From JBHHYR01 sp046757585 (GTDB lineage: Bacteria; Desulfobacterota; Binatia; HRBIN30), in assembly GCA_046757585.1 (NCBI GenBank), contig JBHHYR010000022.1:1-31740 (forward strand): a stretch of 31,740 nt of DNA, written 5' to 3'. Below, in pieces: positions 1-7,444 of this stretch. Numbering within the stretch: position 1 is the stretch's first letter; every line of letters begins with the position of its first letter. Both the position numbers and the translations under genes were made by a program. The notes beneath the pieces are model-generated. The model was not told the DNA's origin. It saw only the letters and a list, made by a program, of their open reading frames with translations, and did no database searches.

Positions 1-689
1 TGGCGTTGCTGGCGATGCTCGTGAACGTCGTGCTCTGCGCCGCGCTGGTGGCGCGCCAGCGTACGGGGCGAGGCCAATTCGTATCGACCTCGCTGCTGCG
101 TACGGGCATGTACGTGTTGGGTTGGGACTTGAACATCCGGCTGCGCTACGGCACAGTCGCACCACCCAACACCCGCTTCGATGTTCCTAACCCGTTGGTC
201 AATAGCTACAAGGCTGGTGATGGGCGCTGGTTCTGGCTCGTCGGCCTACAGGGGGACCGCCACTGGCCCGATCTGGTACGGGCCATCGCGCGTCCCGATC
301 TGCTTGACGCCGCGCGCTTTCGCGATATCAAGGTGCGCCGGGAGAACGCCGCGGCGCTGGTGTCGATCTTGGATGGGGTCTTCGCCAGCAAACGGCTCAA
401 CGAATGGGTCGAGATCTTCGATCGGGAAAACGTCTGGTGGGCCCCGGTGCAGACCCCCGACGAAGTGGTTGACGATCGCCAGGTCCGTTCGGCCGGCGGC
501 GTTGTGAGCGTCGCCACCGGCGATGGTTACGCCGAGATGGTTGCCAGTCCCGCTGATTTTTCCGCCACACCCTGGAGAGCCGGCGAACCGGCACCCGAGT
601 TCGCGCAGCACACTGAGGAGATCTTGTTGGAAATGGGCTTCGACTGGGAGGGGATCGCGAAACTGAAGGAGGACGGCGCGATTCCGTGA
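1..689 (+). CDS. CaiB/BaiF family (class III) CoA-transferase, 3' part
   Basis: This is the C-terminal part (about 229 residues) of a family III CoA-transferase; the reading frame is open to the left edge, so the true start and the catalytic Asp of the N-terminal domain lie outside the window. Recognisable family features are the segment with NPLVNSYKAGDGRWFWL, typical of the second Rossmann-like lobe, and the C-terminal EEILLEMGFDWEGIAKLKEDGAIP-like ending (last residues about 205-229), in which a helix with GF(D/S) precedes a K-x-x-GAI(P) tail. Such enzymes move CoA between carboxylic acids and are common first steps in degrading aromatic, steroid-like or carnitine-type acids. It is followed after 51 bp by the DUF35 gene on the same strand, so it is probably co-transcribed. 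The acid substrate cannot be read from the sequence. Confidence 0.9.
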   Translation, partial: ALLAMLVNVVLCAALVARQRTGRGQFVSTSLLRTGMYVLGWDLNIRLRYGTVAPPNTRFDVPNPLVNSYKAGDGRWFWLVGLQGDRHWPDLVRAIARPDLLDAARFRDIKVRRENAAALVSILDGVFASKRLNEWVEIFDRENVWWAPVQTPDEVVDDRQVRSAGGVVSVATGDGYAEMVASPADFSATPWRAGEPAPEFAQHTEEILLEMGFDWEGIAKLKEDGAIP

Positions 690-740
690 CCGCCATCCAC
701 GGACAACGGTACGAGTCTGAACGGTTCACACGGAAAACCA

Positions 741-1160
741 ATGCGCGTTCCGCTCAAGGAAGGCCTGTTTACCATGCCCGCCGATCCGGGCGCGGCGCGC
801 CTGCTGGGTAGTCGATGCCTCAGCTGTACGCGCTGGAATTTTCCGGCGCAGAGTCTGTGCCCGTACTGCTCGCGGGAAGGTTGTGCAACGATGCCGTTGA
901 GTCCGCGGGGCGTGGTAGAGGTGTGCACGACGGTCGTCAATCGGCCGCCCGGATACGAGGGGAAGATACCGTTCGGCTTCGGGGTGGTCGAATTGCCCGA
1001 GGGAATCCGGCTCATTGCACGCATGACTGACCCGGACCGAAGCCCGCCGGGAACGCCGGTGCGGCTGGTCCTCGAGCCGTTGTATATTGATACGGAAGGG
1101 CGCGAGGTCATCACGTATGCCTACGAACCACTCACCGGGGCGGTGGACGGTGGGCCTTGA
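741..1160 (+). CDS. DUF35 / acyl-CoA-associated OB-fold protein with zinc ribbon
   Basis: A 139-residue protein with a rubredoxin-like zinc ribbon (C26-x2-C29-x10-C40-x2-C43) followed by an OB-fold with the segments GVVEVCTTV, PFGFGVVELPEGIRL and PVRLVLEPL. Length and order match DUF35 proteins, which bind thiolase-like partners as a small essential subunit; ChsH2 with the aldolase Ltp2 in steroid side-chain removal is the best-known case. The partner here is probably the thiolase-like gene at 1338. The ATG at 741 has a weak ribosome site, but the N-terminal VPLKEGLFTMP segment looks like family sequence, so I prefer it over the internal ATG at 774, which has a better AAGGAAGG upstream. Role as a partner subunit is inference from family and neighbourhood. 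Confidence 0.85.
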   Translation: MRVPLKEGLFTMPADPGAARLLGSRCLSCTRWNFPAQSLCPYCSREGCATMPLSPRGVVEVCTTVVNRPPGYEGKIPFGFGVVELPEGIRLIARMTDPDRSPPGTPVRLVLEPLYIDTEGREVITYAYEPLTGAVDGGP

Positions 1161-1244
1161 TCCGAAAATGAATCGGAGATCGTACGCGAGCCTCGCTCAG
1201 GGGGCACGGGTGCCGGCCGCCACGGATCCCGTCCGTTCGCAAAG

Positions 1245-1281
1245 GAGGGGGGATTTGATGATGCGTCGCAAAATCCCCCTC
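1245..1281 (+). promoter_or_regulatory. RNA hairpin that would hide a strong Shine-Dalgarno site
   Basis: The left arm GAGGGGGGATTT (1245-1256) can pair with AAATCCCCCTC (1271-1281), giving 11 base pairs with one bulged G and a 14-nt loop. The left arm contains most of the AAAGGAGG ribosome site (1241-1248), and the loop contains two in-frame ATG codons (1258, 1261). No U-run follows, so it does not look like a terminator. A folded stem would block initiation of the small ORF at 1258 and, by coupling, perhaps of the thiolase-like gene. The pairing is seen in the sequence; the regulatory role is inferred. Confidence 0.4.
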
Positions 1282-1338
1282 AGTCGCCCGTCGGTGAAGA
1301 GCGAGGCAGCGAGAAAGGCCCGTGTAGAGCGCGACTGA
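1258..1338 (+). CDS. possible 26-residue leader peptide, coupled to the thiolase-like gene
   Basis: An ATG at 1258 (or 1261) follows one of the best Shine-Dalgarno sequences in the window (AAAGGAGG at 1241-1248, nine bases before the ATG). The 26-codon ORF is strongly basic (starts MMRRKIPLSR, ends ARKARVERD) and has no recognisable family. Its stop TGA at 1336-1338 shares one base with the ATG of the thiolase-like gene (TGATG), an arrangement usual for translational re-initiation. Since the thiolase ATG has no clear ribosome site of its own, the small ORF may exist mainly to deliver ribosomes to it. It could also be chance reading through a structured leader; the peptide itself has no supported function. 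Confidence 0.4.
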   Translation: MMRRKIPLSRPSVKSEAARKARVERD

Positions 1339-2477
1339 TGCGTCCGGTATATATCTCTGGCGTTGGGATTCACCCGTTCGGCCGCTTCGCTGAGAAAAGT
1401 GTGGTTGCGATGGGTCAGGCTGCTGTCCGCATGGCGATCGAAGACGCCGGCGGCGACGGCCGGGGCTTCCAGGCAGCTTACTGTGGAACGGTCTACAGCG
1501 GCGTGGCGGCCGGGCACAAGGTTCTGACGAGTATCGGGCTTACCGGGATGCCGATCATCAACATCGAAGCCGGCTGCGCCAGCGGCAGCGCGGCACTGCG
1601 CCTTGGCGTGCAGGCGGTCGCGGCGGGGTACTACGACCGCGTGCTGGTGTTTGGCATGGAGAAGATGCCCAAGGGCATCATCCGCTCGAGCTTCTTCGAA
1701 CCGTGGCGGGAGCAGGGTGGGCTGGCGGTGACCCCTGCATACTTCGCGTTGCGCGCCCGCCGCTTGATGCGGGACTCGGGTGTGACCGTGGAACATCTCG
1801 CCCTCGTGTCGGTGAAGAACCACCACAATGGCGTTCACAATCCACACGCCATGTTCCGCAAGGAGCTTTCGATCCAAGCGGTGCTCGCCTCCCCCCTCGT
1901 CTGCGACCCGCTGCGCTTGTACATGCTCTGCTCTCCGAACGAAGGTGCCGCCGCGGTGGCGCTGTCGGCCAACCCCGTGGAGACCGGCGATGCGCGCGTG
2001 CGCGTTGCCGCTGCCACGCTGCGTTCGCACTTGCCCGGTAACGTGTTGGGTGAGCACACGCCGCTCAGTGGACTCGCCGACGACCGCATCCCAAGCCCGA
2101 CGGAACTGGCGGCGCGGGAGGCCTACGAAACGGCGGGGCTCGGTCCGCAAGACCTCGATGTCGTCGAGTTGCAGGACACCGATTCCGCCCGGGAGCTCCT
2201 CTCGTACGAGGAATTGAGCCTATGTCCCAAAGGCATGTCCGCTCAATGGATCGCCGCGGGCAAGACGGCACTGACGGGCACCTTACCCGTGAACCCGAGC
2301 GGTGGGCTTCTCTCCAAGGGCGAGCCGCTCGGAGCCTCGGGTCTCGGGCAGGTTGTGGAACTGTACTGGCAGTTGCGTGGGCACGCCGGCGCGCGCCAGG
2401 TTGCGAATGCCAAGGTAGCCCTGGCCCATACGGTGGGGAGAGGGGCCAACGCGGCGGTCGTGATTCTGACGCGATAA
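1338..2477 (+). CDS. thiolase-like protein (SCP-x/lipid-transfer type), catalytic set incomplete
   Basis: A 379-residue member of the thiolase superfamily, of the SCP2/lipid-transfer-protein type. The nucleophile region is present (INIEAGCASGSAA, Cys80), as is the glycine-rich NPSGGLLSKGEPLGASG segment (319-335). Three usual catalytic features are changed: the His of the HDxF motif is Gln279 (LQDTDS), the His of GHP is Glu329 (GEP), and the C-terminal catalytic Cys is absent (LAHTVGRGANAAV, 362-373). Ordinary thiolysis therefore looks unlikely. DUF35-partnered thiolase-like proteins are known to act as retro-aldolases on CoA-linked steroid side chains, and the DUF35 gene just upstream makes a similar complex reasonable here. 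A condensing or scaffold role is the alternative. The ATG overlaps the stop of the preceding small ORF. Confidence 0.85.
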   Translation: MRPVYISGVGIHPFGRFAEKSVVAMGQAAVRMAIEDAGGDGRGFQAAYCGTVYSGVAAGHKVLTSIGLTGMPIINIEAGCASGSAALRLGVQAVAAGYYDRVLVFGMEKMPKGIIRSSFFEPWREQGGLAVTPAYFALRARRLMRDSGVTVEHLALVSVKNHHNGVHNPHAMFRKELSIQAVLASPLVCDPLRLYMLCSPNEGAAAVALSANPVETGDARVRVAAATLRSHLPGNVLGEHTPLSGLADDRIPSPTELAAREAYETAGLGPQDLDVVELQDTDSARELLSYEELSLCPKGMSAQWIAAGKTALTGTLPVNPSGGLLSKGEPLGASGLGQVVELYWQLRGHAGARQVANAKVALAHTVGRGANAAVVILTR

Positions 2478-2525
2478 GTAACATGATGCCCTCACCGCAA
2501 GGCAGGCCGCCGGCCCGGACCGAAC

Positions 2526-2540
2526 CCCGGCTTGGCCGGG
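2526..2540 (+). terminator. short GC-rich hairpin after the thiolase-like gene
   Basis: CCCGGC (2526-2531), loop TTG, GCCGGG (2535-2540) form a perfect six-pair stem 48 bp after the thiolase-like stop codon and ahead of the next promoter-like site. No clear U-run follows, so it is at best a weak or factor-dependent end of transcription. Confidence 0.25.
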
Positions 2541-2602
2541 TGTCCTCGTAGGGTTTGCATCGGGGACCTGCCGTTGGCCATACTGGGATGGTTCCGGAGC
2601 GT

Positions 2603-2631
2603 TTGGCATGCAGATCACGGTGTCATACAAG
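2603..2631 (+). promoter_or_regulatory. sigma70-like promoter for the amidohydrolase and acyl-CoA dehydrogenase genes
   Basis: TTGGCA (2603-2608, five of six consensus bases) and TACAAG (2626-2631, four of six) are separated by 17 bp. Transcription would begin near 2638, leaving a leader of about 26 nt with GGGAGG at 2649-2654 before the ATG at 2664. The match is by eye; it may be an internal promoter within a longer transcript. Confidence 0.4.
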
Positions 2632-2663
2632 TTTGTGAAACGACTGACGGGAGGACACGAACG

Positions 2664-3971
2664 ATGAAGCCTGAAGATCTGATCCTCGTGAGCGTGGATG
2701 ATCATGTGGTGGAACCACCGACCGTATTCGAGCACCATCTCGCCGCGGAGTACAAGGCCCGAGCCCCGCACGTGGTGCACAAGCGGGACGGCACCGATGT
2801 CTGGGTTTTCGAGGGCGAGCAGATTCCCAACATCGGACTCAACGCCGTGGTTGGGCGCCCGCCCGAGGAGTACGGCATGGAGCCGACGTCCTTCGAGCAG
2901 CTACGCCCGGGGACCTACGACATTCACGCACGTATCCAGGACATGAATGCCAACGGCATGCTCGCCTCGATGTGCTTCCCGTCGTTCCCGGGCTTGTGTG
3001 GCGCGCTCTTCTTTCGCCAGACCGACAAGCACCTTGCCCGGATCATCCTGCACGCATACAACGACTGGCACATCGACGAGTGGTGTGCCACCTATCCCGG
3101 CCGCTTCATCCCACTGGCGTTGTTACCGTTCTGGGACCCGCGGCTGATGGCCGAAGAAGTACGCCGCGTGGCCAAGAAGGGCTGCCATGCGGTGAGTTTT
3201 ACCCAAAGCCCCGATTCACTGGGACTGCCCAGCGTACACGACCCACACTGGGATCCATTCTGGAAAGCGTGCGCGGACGAAGGTACGGTGGTGTGCATCC
3301 ACATTGGGTCGGGCGCCAATATGAAGATCTCTTCTAGCGACGCCCCGGTGGACGTGCTGATCACCGTACAGCCGATCGCCTGTGTCGACTGCGCGGCGGA
3401 TATCTTGTGGTCGCGTGTGTTGAGAGAGTTCCCTGCGATCAGGTTCGCTCTCTCCGAAGGTGGGATCGGCTGGGTCCCTTACTTCCTCGAGCGTGTCGAT
3501 TACGTGCATCAGCATCACCACGCGTGGACGCATCAGGACTTCGGCGGCAAGCAGCCAAGCGAGGTCTGGCGCGAACATATCATCACCTGCTTCATCGATG
3601 ACCCGATTGGGGTACGGACCCGGCACGGGGTGGGCCTCGACACTATCACCTGGGAGTGTGACTATCCGCACTCGGACACAACGTGGCCCAGGTCACCGGA
3701 GGTTCTGGCCCGCAGCTTCGAAGGCGTGCCGGATGCCGACGTTAGGAAGATCACGCATGAGAACGCATTGCGCGTGTTCCGAATGGATCCCTTCGCACAC
3801 CGGCCGAAAGAGAAATGCACGGTAGGAGCGTTGCGTGCGGAATCACCCGATGTGGACCTGTCCGTGAAGTCGCAAGGTGGCAAACCCCCGGTGACCGGCG
3901 AGATTCGCCCCGTCACGACCCAGGACGTGCTGCAGCAGCTAGCGAGTGTTTACAGCACCGTCCCGGAGTGA
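2664..3971 (+). CDS. amidohydrolase-2 family metal-dependent hydrolase/decarboxylase
   Basis: A 435-residue TIM-barrel protein of the amidohydrolase 2 family, which includes the aminocarboxymuconate-semialdehyde decarboxylase group. Visible metal-site candidates are D12-x-H14 in LVSVDDHVVEP, H213 in VVCIHIGSG, and D333 in WECDYPHSDTTWP; SEGGIGW (264-270) is also typical. The frame extends upstream to 2532, but the ATG at 2664 with GGGAGG ten bases before it fits the family N-terminus SxDDHxxEP. Proteins of this type often sit in CoA-linked catabolic clusters in actinobacteria and uncultured proteobacteria and usually have no known substrate. C-C bond hydrolysis or decarboxylation of a ring-derived acid is possible. 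The next gene follows after 11 bp, or overlaps it if a GTG start is used. Confidence 0.88.
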   Translation: MKPEDLILVSVDDHVVEPPTVFEHHLAAEYKARAPHVVHKRDGTDVWVFEGEQIPNIGLNAVVGRPPEEYGMEPTSFEQLRPGTYDIHARIQDMNANGMLASMCFPSFPGLCGALFFRQTDKHLARIILHAYNDWHIDEWCATYPGRFIPLALLPFWDPRLMAEEVRRVAKKGCHAVSFTQSPDSLGLPSVHDPHWDPFWKACADEGTVVCIHIGSGANMKISSSDAPVDVLITVQPIACVDCAADILWSRVLREFPAIRFALSEGGIGWVPYFLERVDYVHQHHHAWTHQDFGGKQPSEVWREHIITCFIDDPIGVRTRHGVGLDTITWECDYPHSDTTWPRSPEVLARSFEGVPDADVRKITHENALRVFRMDPFAHRPKEKCTVGALRAESPDVDLSVKSQGGKPPVTGEIRPVTTQDVLQQLASVYSTVPE

Positions 3972-3982
3972 TCGCCCGCGAG

Positions 3983-5164
3983 ATGAAGCTTGCGTACGGC
4001 CCGCAGCACGAAGCCCTGCGGCAGGAGCTGCGGGCGTATTACCGGAAGCTGTTGACACCCGAGATCCGCGCAGAAGTTGCCCGTAGTGAGGGTGTCGGAC
4101 CGAGCGTCCGCGCAGTCGTCCGGCAAATGGGCGCCGACGGCTGGCTCGGCATCGGCTGGCCGAAGGAGTACGGCGGCCGCGGCATGACCCCCATCGAGCA
4201 GTTCATCTTTTTTGATGAGTCGATGCGTGCTGGCGCGCCGGTACCGATGCTGACCGTCAACTCCGTGGCGCCGACAATCATGCAGTTCGGCTCGGAAGAA
4301 CAGAAGCAGTTCTACCTGCCAAGAATTTTGAAGGGCGAGATTCACTTCGCCATCGGGTACACCGAGCCGGAGGCCGGGACAGATCTCGCCGCTCTCAAGA
4401 CGCGTGCAGTACGCGACGGTGACGAGTTCGTCATCAACGGCCAGAAAGTCTTCACCAGTCTCGCCACCGATGCCGACTATGTGTGGCTTGCCGTGCGCAC
4501 CGATCCAGAGGCGCCGAAGCACAAGGGCATCTCGATTCTCATCGTCCCGACAGCGACGCCCGGGTTCCGCTGTGTACCGATCAGGAACATGGGAAGTGTG
4601 AACACCAACCAGACCTTCTACGACGACGTACGGGTGACGGCGGCGAACCTGGTCGGTAAGCTCAATGGGGGCTGGAAGCTGATCGTCAGCCAGCTCAACC
4701 ACGAGAGGGTGACACTGTGTAGCTCGGGGATGATCGAAGGCCGTGTCGAAGACGTCATCCGCTGGGCGAAGCAGACCAAGCTCTGCGACGGCAGTCGAGT
4801 GATCGATCAGCCGTGGGTGCAGCTCCATATCGCTCGCATTCACGCGCGCCTCGACTTCCTCCGGCTCATGAACTTCAAGGTGGCCTGGGGTGCCGAACAG
4901 AACCAGCCGCTCAACCCGGCGCACGCTTCCACCATCAAGGTGTTCGGCACCGAGTTCTACCTCGAGGCCTGCCGCCTCATGTTGGAGATCCTCGGCCCGG
5001 CGGCCAATTTCCGGCCTGGGTCACCAGCTGCAGCGCTCAATGGCGCAATTGGCACCCTCCTTCGATCGATTCACATCCTCACCTTCGGGGGAGGCACCAA
5101 CGAAATGCAGCGCGACCTGATCGCTCTCTTCGGCCTCGGTATGCCCGTGCAGCCACGCTTCTAG
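3983..5164 (+). CDS. acyl-CoA dehydrogenase, catalytic-type subunit
   Basis: A 393-residue acyl-CoA dehydrogenase with an N-terminal helical domain, the flavin/substrate motif IGYTEPEAGTDLA (124-136), a beta domain and a C-terminal helical domain ending with FGGGTNEMQRDLIALFG. The usual C-terminal YEGT glutamate is replaced by glycine, but E241 in NHERVTL lies where isovaleryl-CoA dehydrogenase and the steroid FadE26/FadE28-type enzymes place their catalytic base. It should oxidise an acyl-CoA to the 2-enoyl-CoA with FAD. I chose the ATG at 3983; a GTG at 3968 forms a GTGA overlap with the amidohydrolase stop and is a real alternative that adds five residues. The partner at 5266 suggests a two-subunit enzyme. 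Confidence 0.92.
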   Translation: MKLAYGPQHEALRQELRAYYRKLLTPEIRAEVARSEGVGPSVRAVVRQMGADGWLGIGWPKEYGGRGMTPIEQFIFFDESMRAGAPVPMLTVNSVAPTIMQFGSEEQKQFYLPRILKGEIHFAIGYTEPEAGTDLAALKTRAVRDGDEFVINGQKVFTSLATDADYVWLAVRTDPEAPKHKGISILIVPTATPGFRCVPIRNMGSVNTNQTFYDDVRVTAANLVGKLNGGWKLIVSQLNHERVTLCSSGMIEGRVEDVIRWAKQTKLCDGSRVIDQPWVQLHIARIHARLDFLRLMNFKVAWGAEQNQPLNPAHASTIKVFGTEFYLEACRLMLEILGPAANFRPGSPAAALNGAIGTLLRSIHILTFGGGTNEMQRDLIALFGLGMPVQPRF

Positions 5165-5265
5165 GTCTGAGTGACCGGGCTTTCCGAGTCGCTTGGCGTC
5201 CTTTCCTTGATACGGAGCGCCGGAATGAGCGCAGCGCGCGTGCAGCTGTGGACTAGGAGATTATG

Positions 5266-6387
5266 ATGGACTTCTCTCTGAGCGATGAACAGCATGCGAT
5301 GGCAGAGCTCGCAGCGCGAATTCTCGCCGATCGCTGTACGCTCGAACGTTTGAAGGCGGTCGAAGCGAGTGACGATCGCTATGACCGCCAGCTCTGGACT
5401 GAGTTTGCCAAGGCGGGTCTCCTCGGGGCGGCCTTGCCCGAGCGCGTCGGCGGCAGCGAGGGTGGACTCGTCGAGATCTGCCTTCTACTCGAGCAGCAGG
5501 GCCGCAGGGTCGCGATGATCCCTCTCCTGCCGGTGATCGTCTCCGCGGCGATGCCGCTGGCCAGGTTCGGCTCCGCCGAGCAGCAGCAACGCTACCTGCC
5601 CGATGTCATCGCCGGCAAGACGCTGCTCACAGCAGCACTGACCGAACTGGGCAGCGGCAGCCGGGCGCCGGCGTGTGCAGCAACGCGGGTAGGGGAGGCC
5701 TGGCGACTGTCAGGCGTAAAGGTGGCGGTGCCAATGGCACACGTGGCGGCGGTGGTCCTGGTGCCGGCACGTACGCCCGACGGCCAGGTGGGCGTGTTCC
5801 TCGTCGATCCCCAGGCGCCTGGTGTCAGCCTCGAACGGCAGGAGACCACGAACTGGGAGAGCCAGTGGCGAATGGATCTGTCAGACGTGGCCGTCGGACC
5901 GGACGGCGTTCTGGGATCCCTAGGCGAGGGCGCCAGTATTCTCAACTGGATCGTTGACCGGAGCACCGTCGGTCTGTGTGCGGTCGCGTCTGGTACCAGT
6001 CAAGAGGCCATACGGATCACGGCGGAGTACGCCTCGAACCGCAAGCAGTTCGACAAACCGATCGCGATGTTCCAGGCGGTGGGTCAGCGCATGGCGGATT
6101 CGTACATCGACAACGAGGCGGTCAACCTGACGATGTGGCAAGCGGCGACGCGGCTGGCTGAAGAGATGCCGTCCGCGAAAGAGGTTGCCACCGCCAAGTA
6201 CTGGGCGGCAGAGGGCGGGAGCCGCATCGGTCACGCCGCCTTGCACATCCACGGTGGCATCAGCATTGACGTCGATTACCCCATCCACCGGTATTTTCTC
6301 TGGCTTAAACAGATCGAGTACACGCTCGGCGCCGCGACGCCGCAACTCGTCCACCTCGGCGAGCTGATCGCCGCGGAGCCGGCATGA
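5266..6387 (+). CDS. acyl-CoA dehydrogenase-like partner subunit, no visible catalytic base
   Basis: A 373-residue acyl-CoA dehydrogenase homologue. It keeps the FAD-contact motif RKQFDKPIAMFQ (259-270) and the HIHGGISIDVDYPIHRYF segment near the C-terminus. However, the YTEPxAGTD motif is worn to TELGSGS (126-132), the position of the HERV glutamate is DRST (231-234), and YEGT is replaced by EYTLGAAT. It therefore lacks both known catalytic-base positions. Steroid-type ChsE enzymes are heterotetramers in which one subunit supplies the base, so this gene and the previous one probably form such a pair. ATGs at 5263 and 5266 are both possible; the AGGAGA at 5255-5260 is better spaced for 5266. 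The 101-bp gap to the previous gene holds no other clear ORF. Confidence 0.88.
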   Translation: MDFSLSDEQHAMAELAARILADRCTLERLKAVEASDDRYDRQLWTEFAKAGLLGAALPERVGGSEGGLVEICLLLEQQGRRVAMIPLLPVIVSAAMPLARFGSAEQQQRYLPDVIAGKTLLTAALTELGSGSRAPACAATRVGEAWRLSGVKVAVPMAHVAAVVLVPARTPDGQVGVFLVDPQAPGVSLERQETTNWESQWRMDLSDVAVGPDGVLGSLGEGASILNWIVDRSTVGLCAVASGTSQEAIRITAEYASNRKQFDKPIAMFQAVGQRMADSYIDNEAVNLTMWQAATRLAEEMPSAKEVATAKYWAAEGGSRIGHAALHIHGGISIDVDYPIHRYFLWLKQIEYTLGAATPQLVHLGELIAAEPA

Positions 6388-6694
6388 GACAGGAGACCTC
6401 AGGAAGGGACCTGCGGTCGCCATCGCGAGAATACGCGCGCCGCTCGCCGAACTGTGGAAGTTGGGCTACTTGGAGGGCAACGCCAGCTGCGTGGTCAGCA
6501 GGGATCCTCAGAAACGACAAAGGACGGCTCACCGTGTCTCAAACTTGAGAATGCGCCCCCTCCGGCCTATACGGGCAACTTGGCGCTCAGCTGATGCTGG
6601 GGGACGGCGGGCTCATTCGGGCTGTGCCAACTCGGGCAGTTGCTGCTCGGCTGCGGCAATATCCTGGCGCTGCGGGGAGTTGTGCAGCCTGTCA
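6388..6694. other. 307-bp stretch without a recognisable gene, between converging genes
   Basis: The stretch lies between the ends of the acyl-CoA dehydrogenase partner gene and the minus-strand cupredoxin gene. Open frames here are short, lack good ribosome sites and run antisense into the cupredoxin gene. I see no strong terminator hairpin with a U-run, no tRNA and no repeat. A plus-frame segment near 6420-6510 (LAELWKLGYLEGNAS) looks faintly protein-like and could be a decayed remnant, but I could not assign it to a family. Confidence 0.4.
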
Positions 6695-7444
6695 TCACGG
6701 TGATCGCGGCGACGCCTTGGCAGCTGACGCTGGCAGTGTCACATCCACGTTGGCAGTCTTGCCGCTTTCGACCGTAACGTCACGTTCCGTGCTCCCGAGC
6801 AGTTCGTGCCAAACGTTCAGGGTGTACGTCCCTGGCGGCACCTGCTCGAGGCGGAAGCGTCCCTGTGCGTCGGTCACCGTGTGGTACGGGTTCTCGCCGA
6901 TGAAGAGGTAGGCATGCATCCAAGTGTGGCGCACGTTGCAGTTGATATCGACCAGTCCTGGATATGCAAGCGGCCGGTGTACGGTACGTCCCTTCGGAAC
7001 CGCTACGTTGAACAGCGTCCGAGCACCGAGGCGCGCGTCGGCGTCATGCAGAAACGGATCGCTGTTGTGGATCTGGATCATTTGGCCCGCAGTGGCCGTG
7101 AGAACGTGGGGAACAAAGGCACACTTGACGTTGTCAAGCTTGACGGGGCGCTGGCGCGGTATGGCCTTACCGGCAGCAACGTTTTCCAGATACACGACAG
7201 CGTTGCGTAATGCACCGTCTTTTCCGACAACCAGCCGTTCGTCCGGGATGGTCTTGCCGCATCGGTCCTGGTGCTTGAACACGGGCTGAGCCGGCAGCGC
7301 CGGCAGCTGGCCCGTGACCCGCACGTGACCGGTGATCGTGCCACCGTTGGTGACCTGGATCTCCCGATAGTGAGACTGTGCAGCCACTTGGGTCGCAGCT
7401 GCTAAGATACACCCCACAATGATGGCGCTCGGCGGAACTCGCAT
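6695..7444 (-). CDS. exported cupredoxin-like protein with carboxypeptidase-regulatory-like domain
   Basis: A 249-residue protein with a signal peptide (about 1-23, ending QVAAQ). A beta-rich region precedes a cupredoxin-like part with the motif HNSDPFLH (H133) and C169-x3-H173-x2-M176, and the C-terminal part (about 185-240: DAQGRFRLEQVPPGTYTLNVWHE) is a carboxypeptidase-regulatory-like beta sandwich. It resembles proteins often annotated as methylamine-utilization-like, but no methylamine genes are nearby. The ATG at 7444 has AGGAG eight bases upstream, which is why I rejected an upstream start at 7474. The Cys-His spacing is one residue longer than in amicyanin, so copper binding is uncertain. 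C62 and C108 could form a disulfide. It is divergent from the related gene at 7695. A periplasmic electron-carrier or metal-handling role is inferred. Confidence 0.8.
   Translation of the reverse strand: MRVPPSAIIVGCILAAATQVAAQSHYREIQVTNGGTITGHVRVTGQLPALPAQPVFKHQDRCGKTIPDERLVVGKDGALRNAVVYLENVAAGKAIPRQRPVKLDNVKCAFVPHVLTATAGQMIQIHNSDPFLHDADARLGARTLFNVAVPKGRTVHRPLAYPGLVDINCNVRHTWMHAYLFIGENPYHTVTDAQGRFRLEQVPPGTYTLNVWHELLGSTERDVTVESGKTANVDVTLPASAAKASPRSP

Noticed and set aside
2532..2663. Upstream extension of the amidohydrolase gene
   Set aside because: The extension is not family-like and crosses the probable promoter; the ATG at 2664 has the better ribosome site and a proper N-terminus.
6594..6911. 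Plus-strand frame with a CAACH heme-c-like motif
   Set aside because: The frame has no ribosome site or signal peptide, and most of it is antisense to the clear cupredoxin gene; the motif looks accidental.
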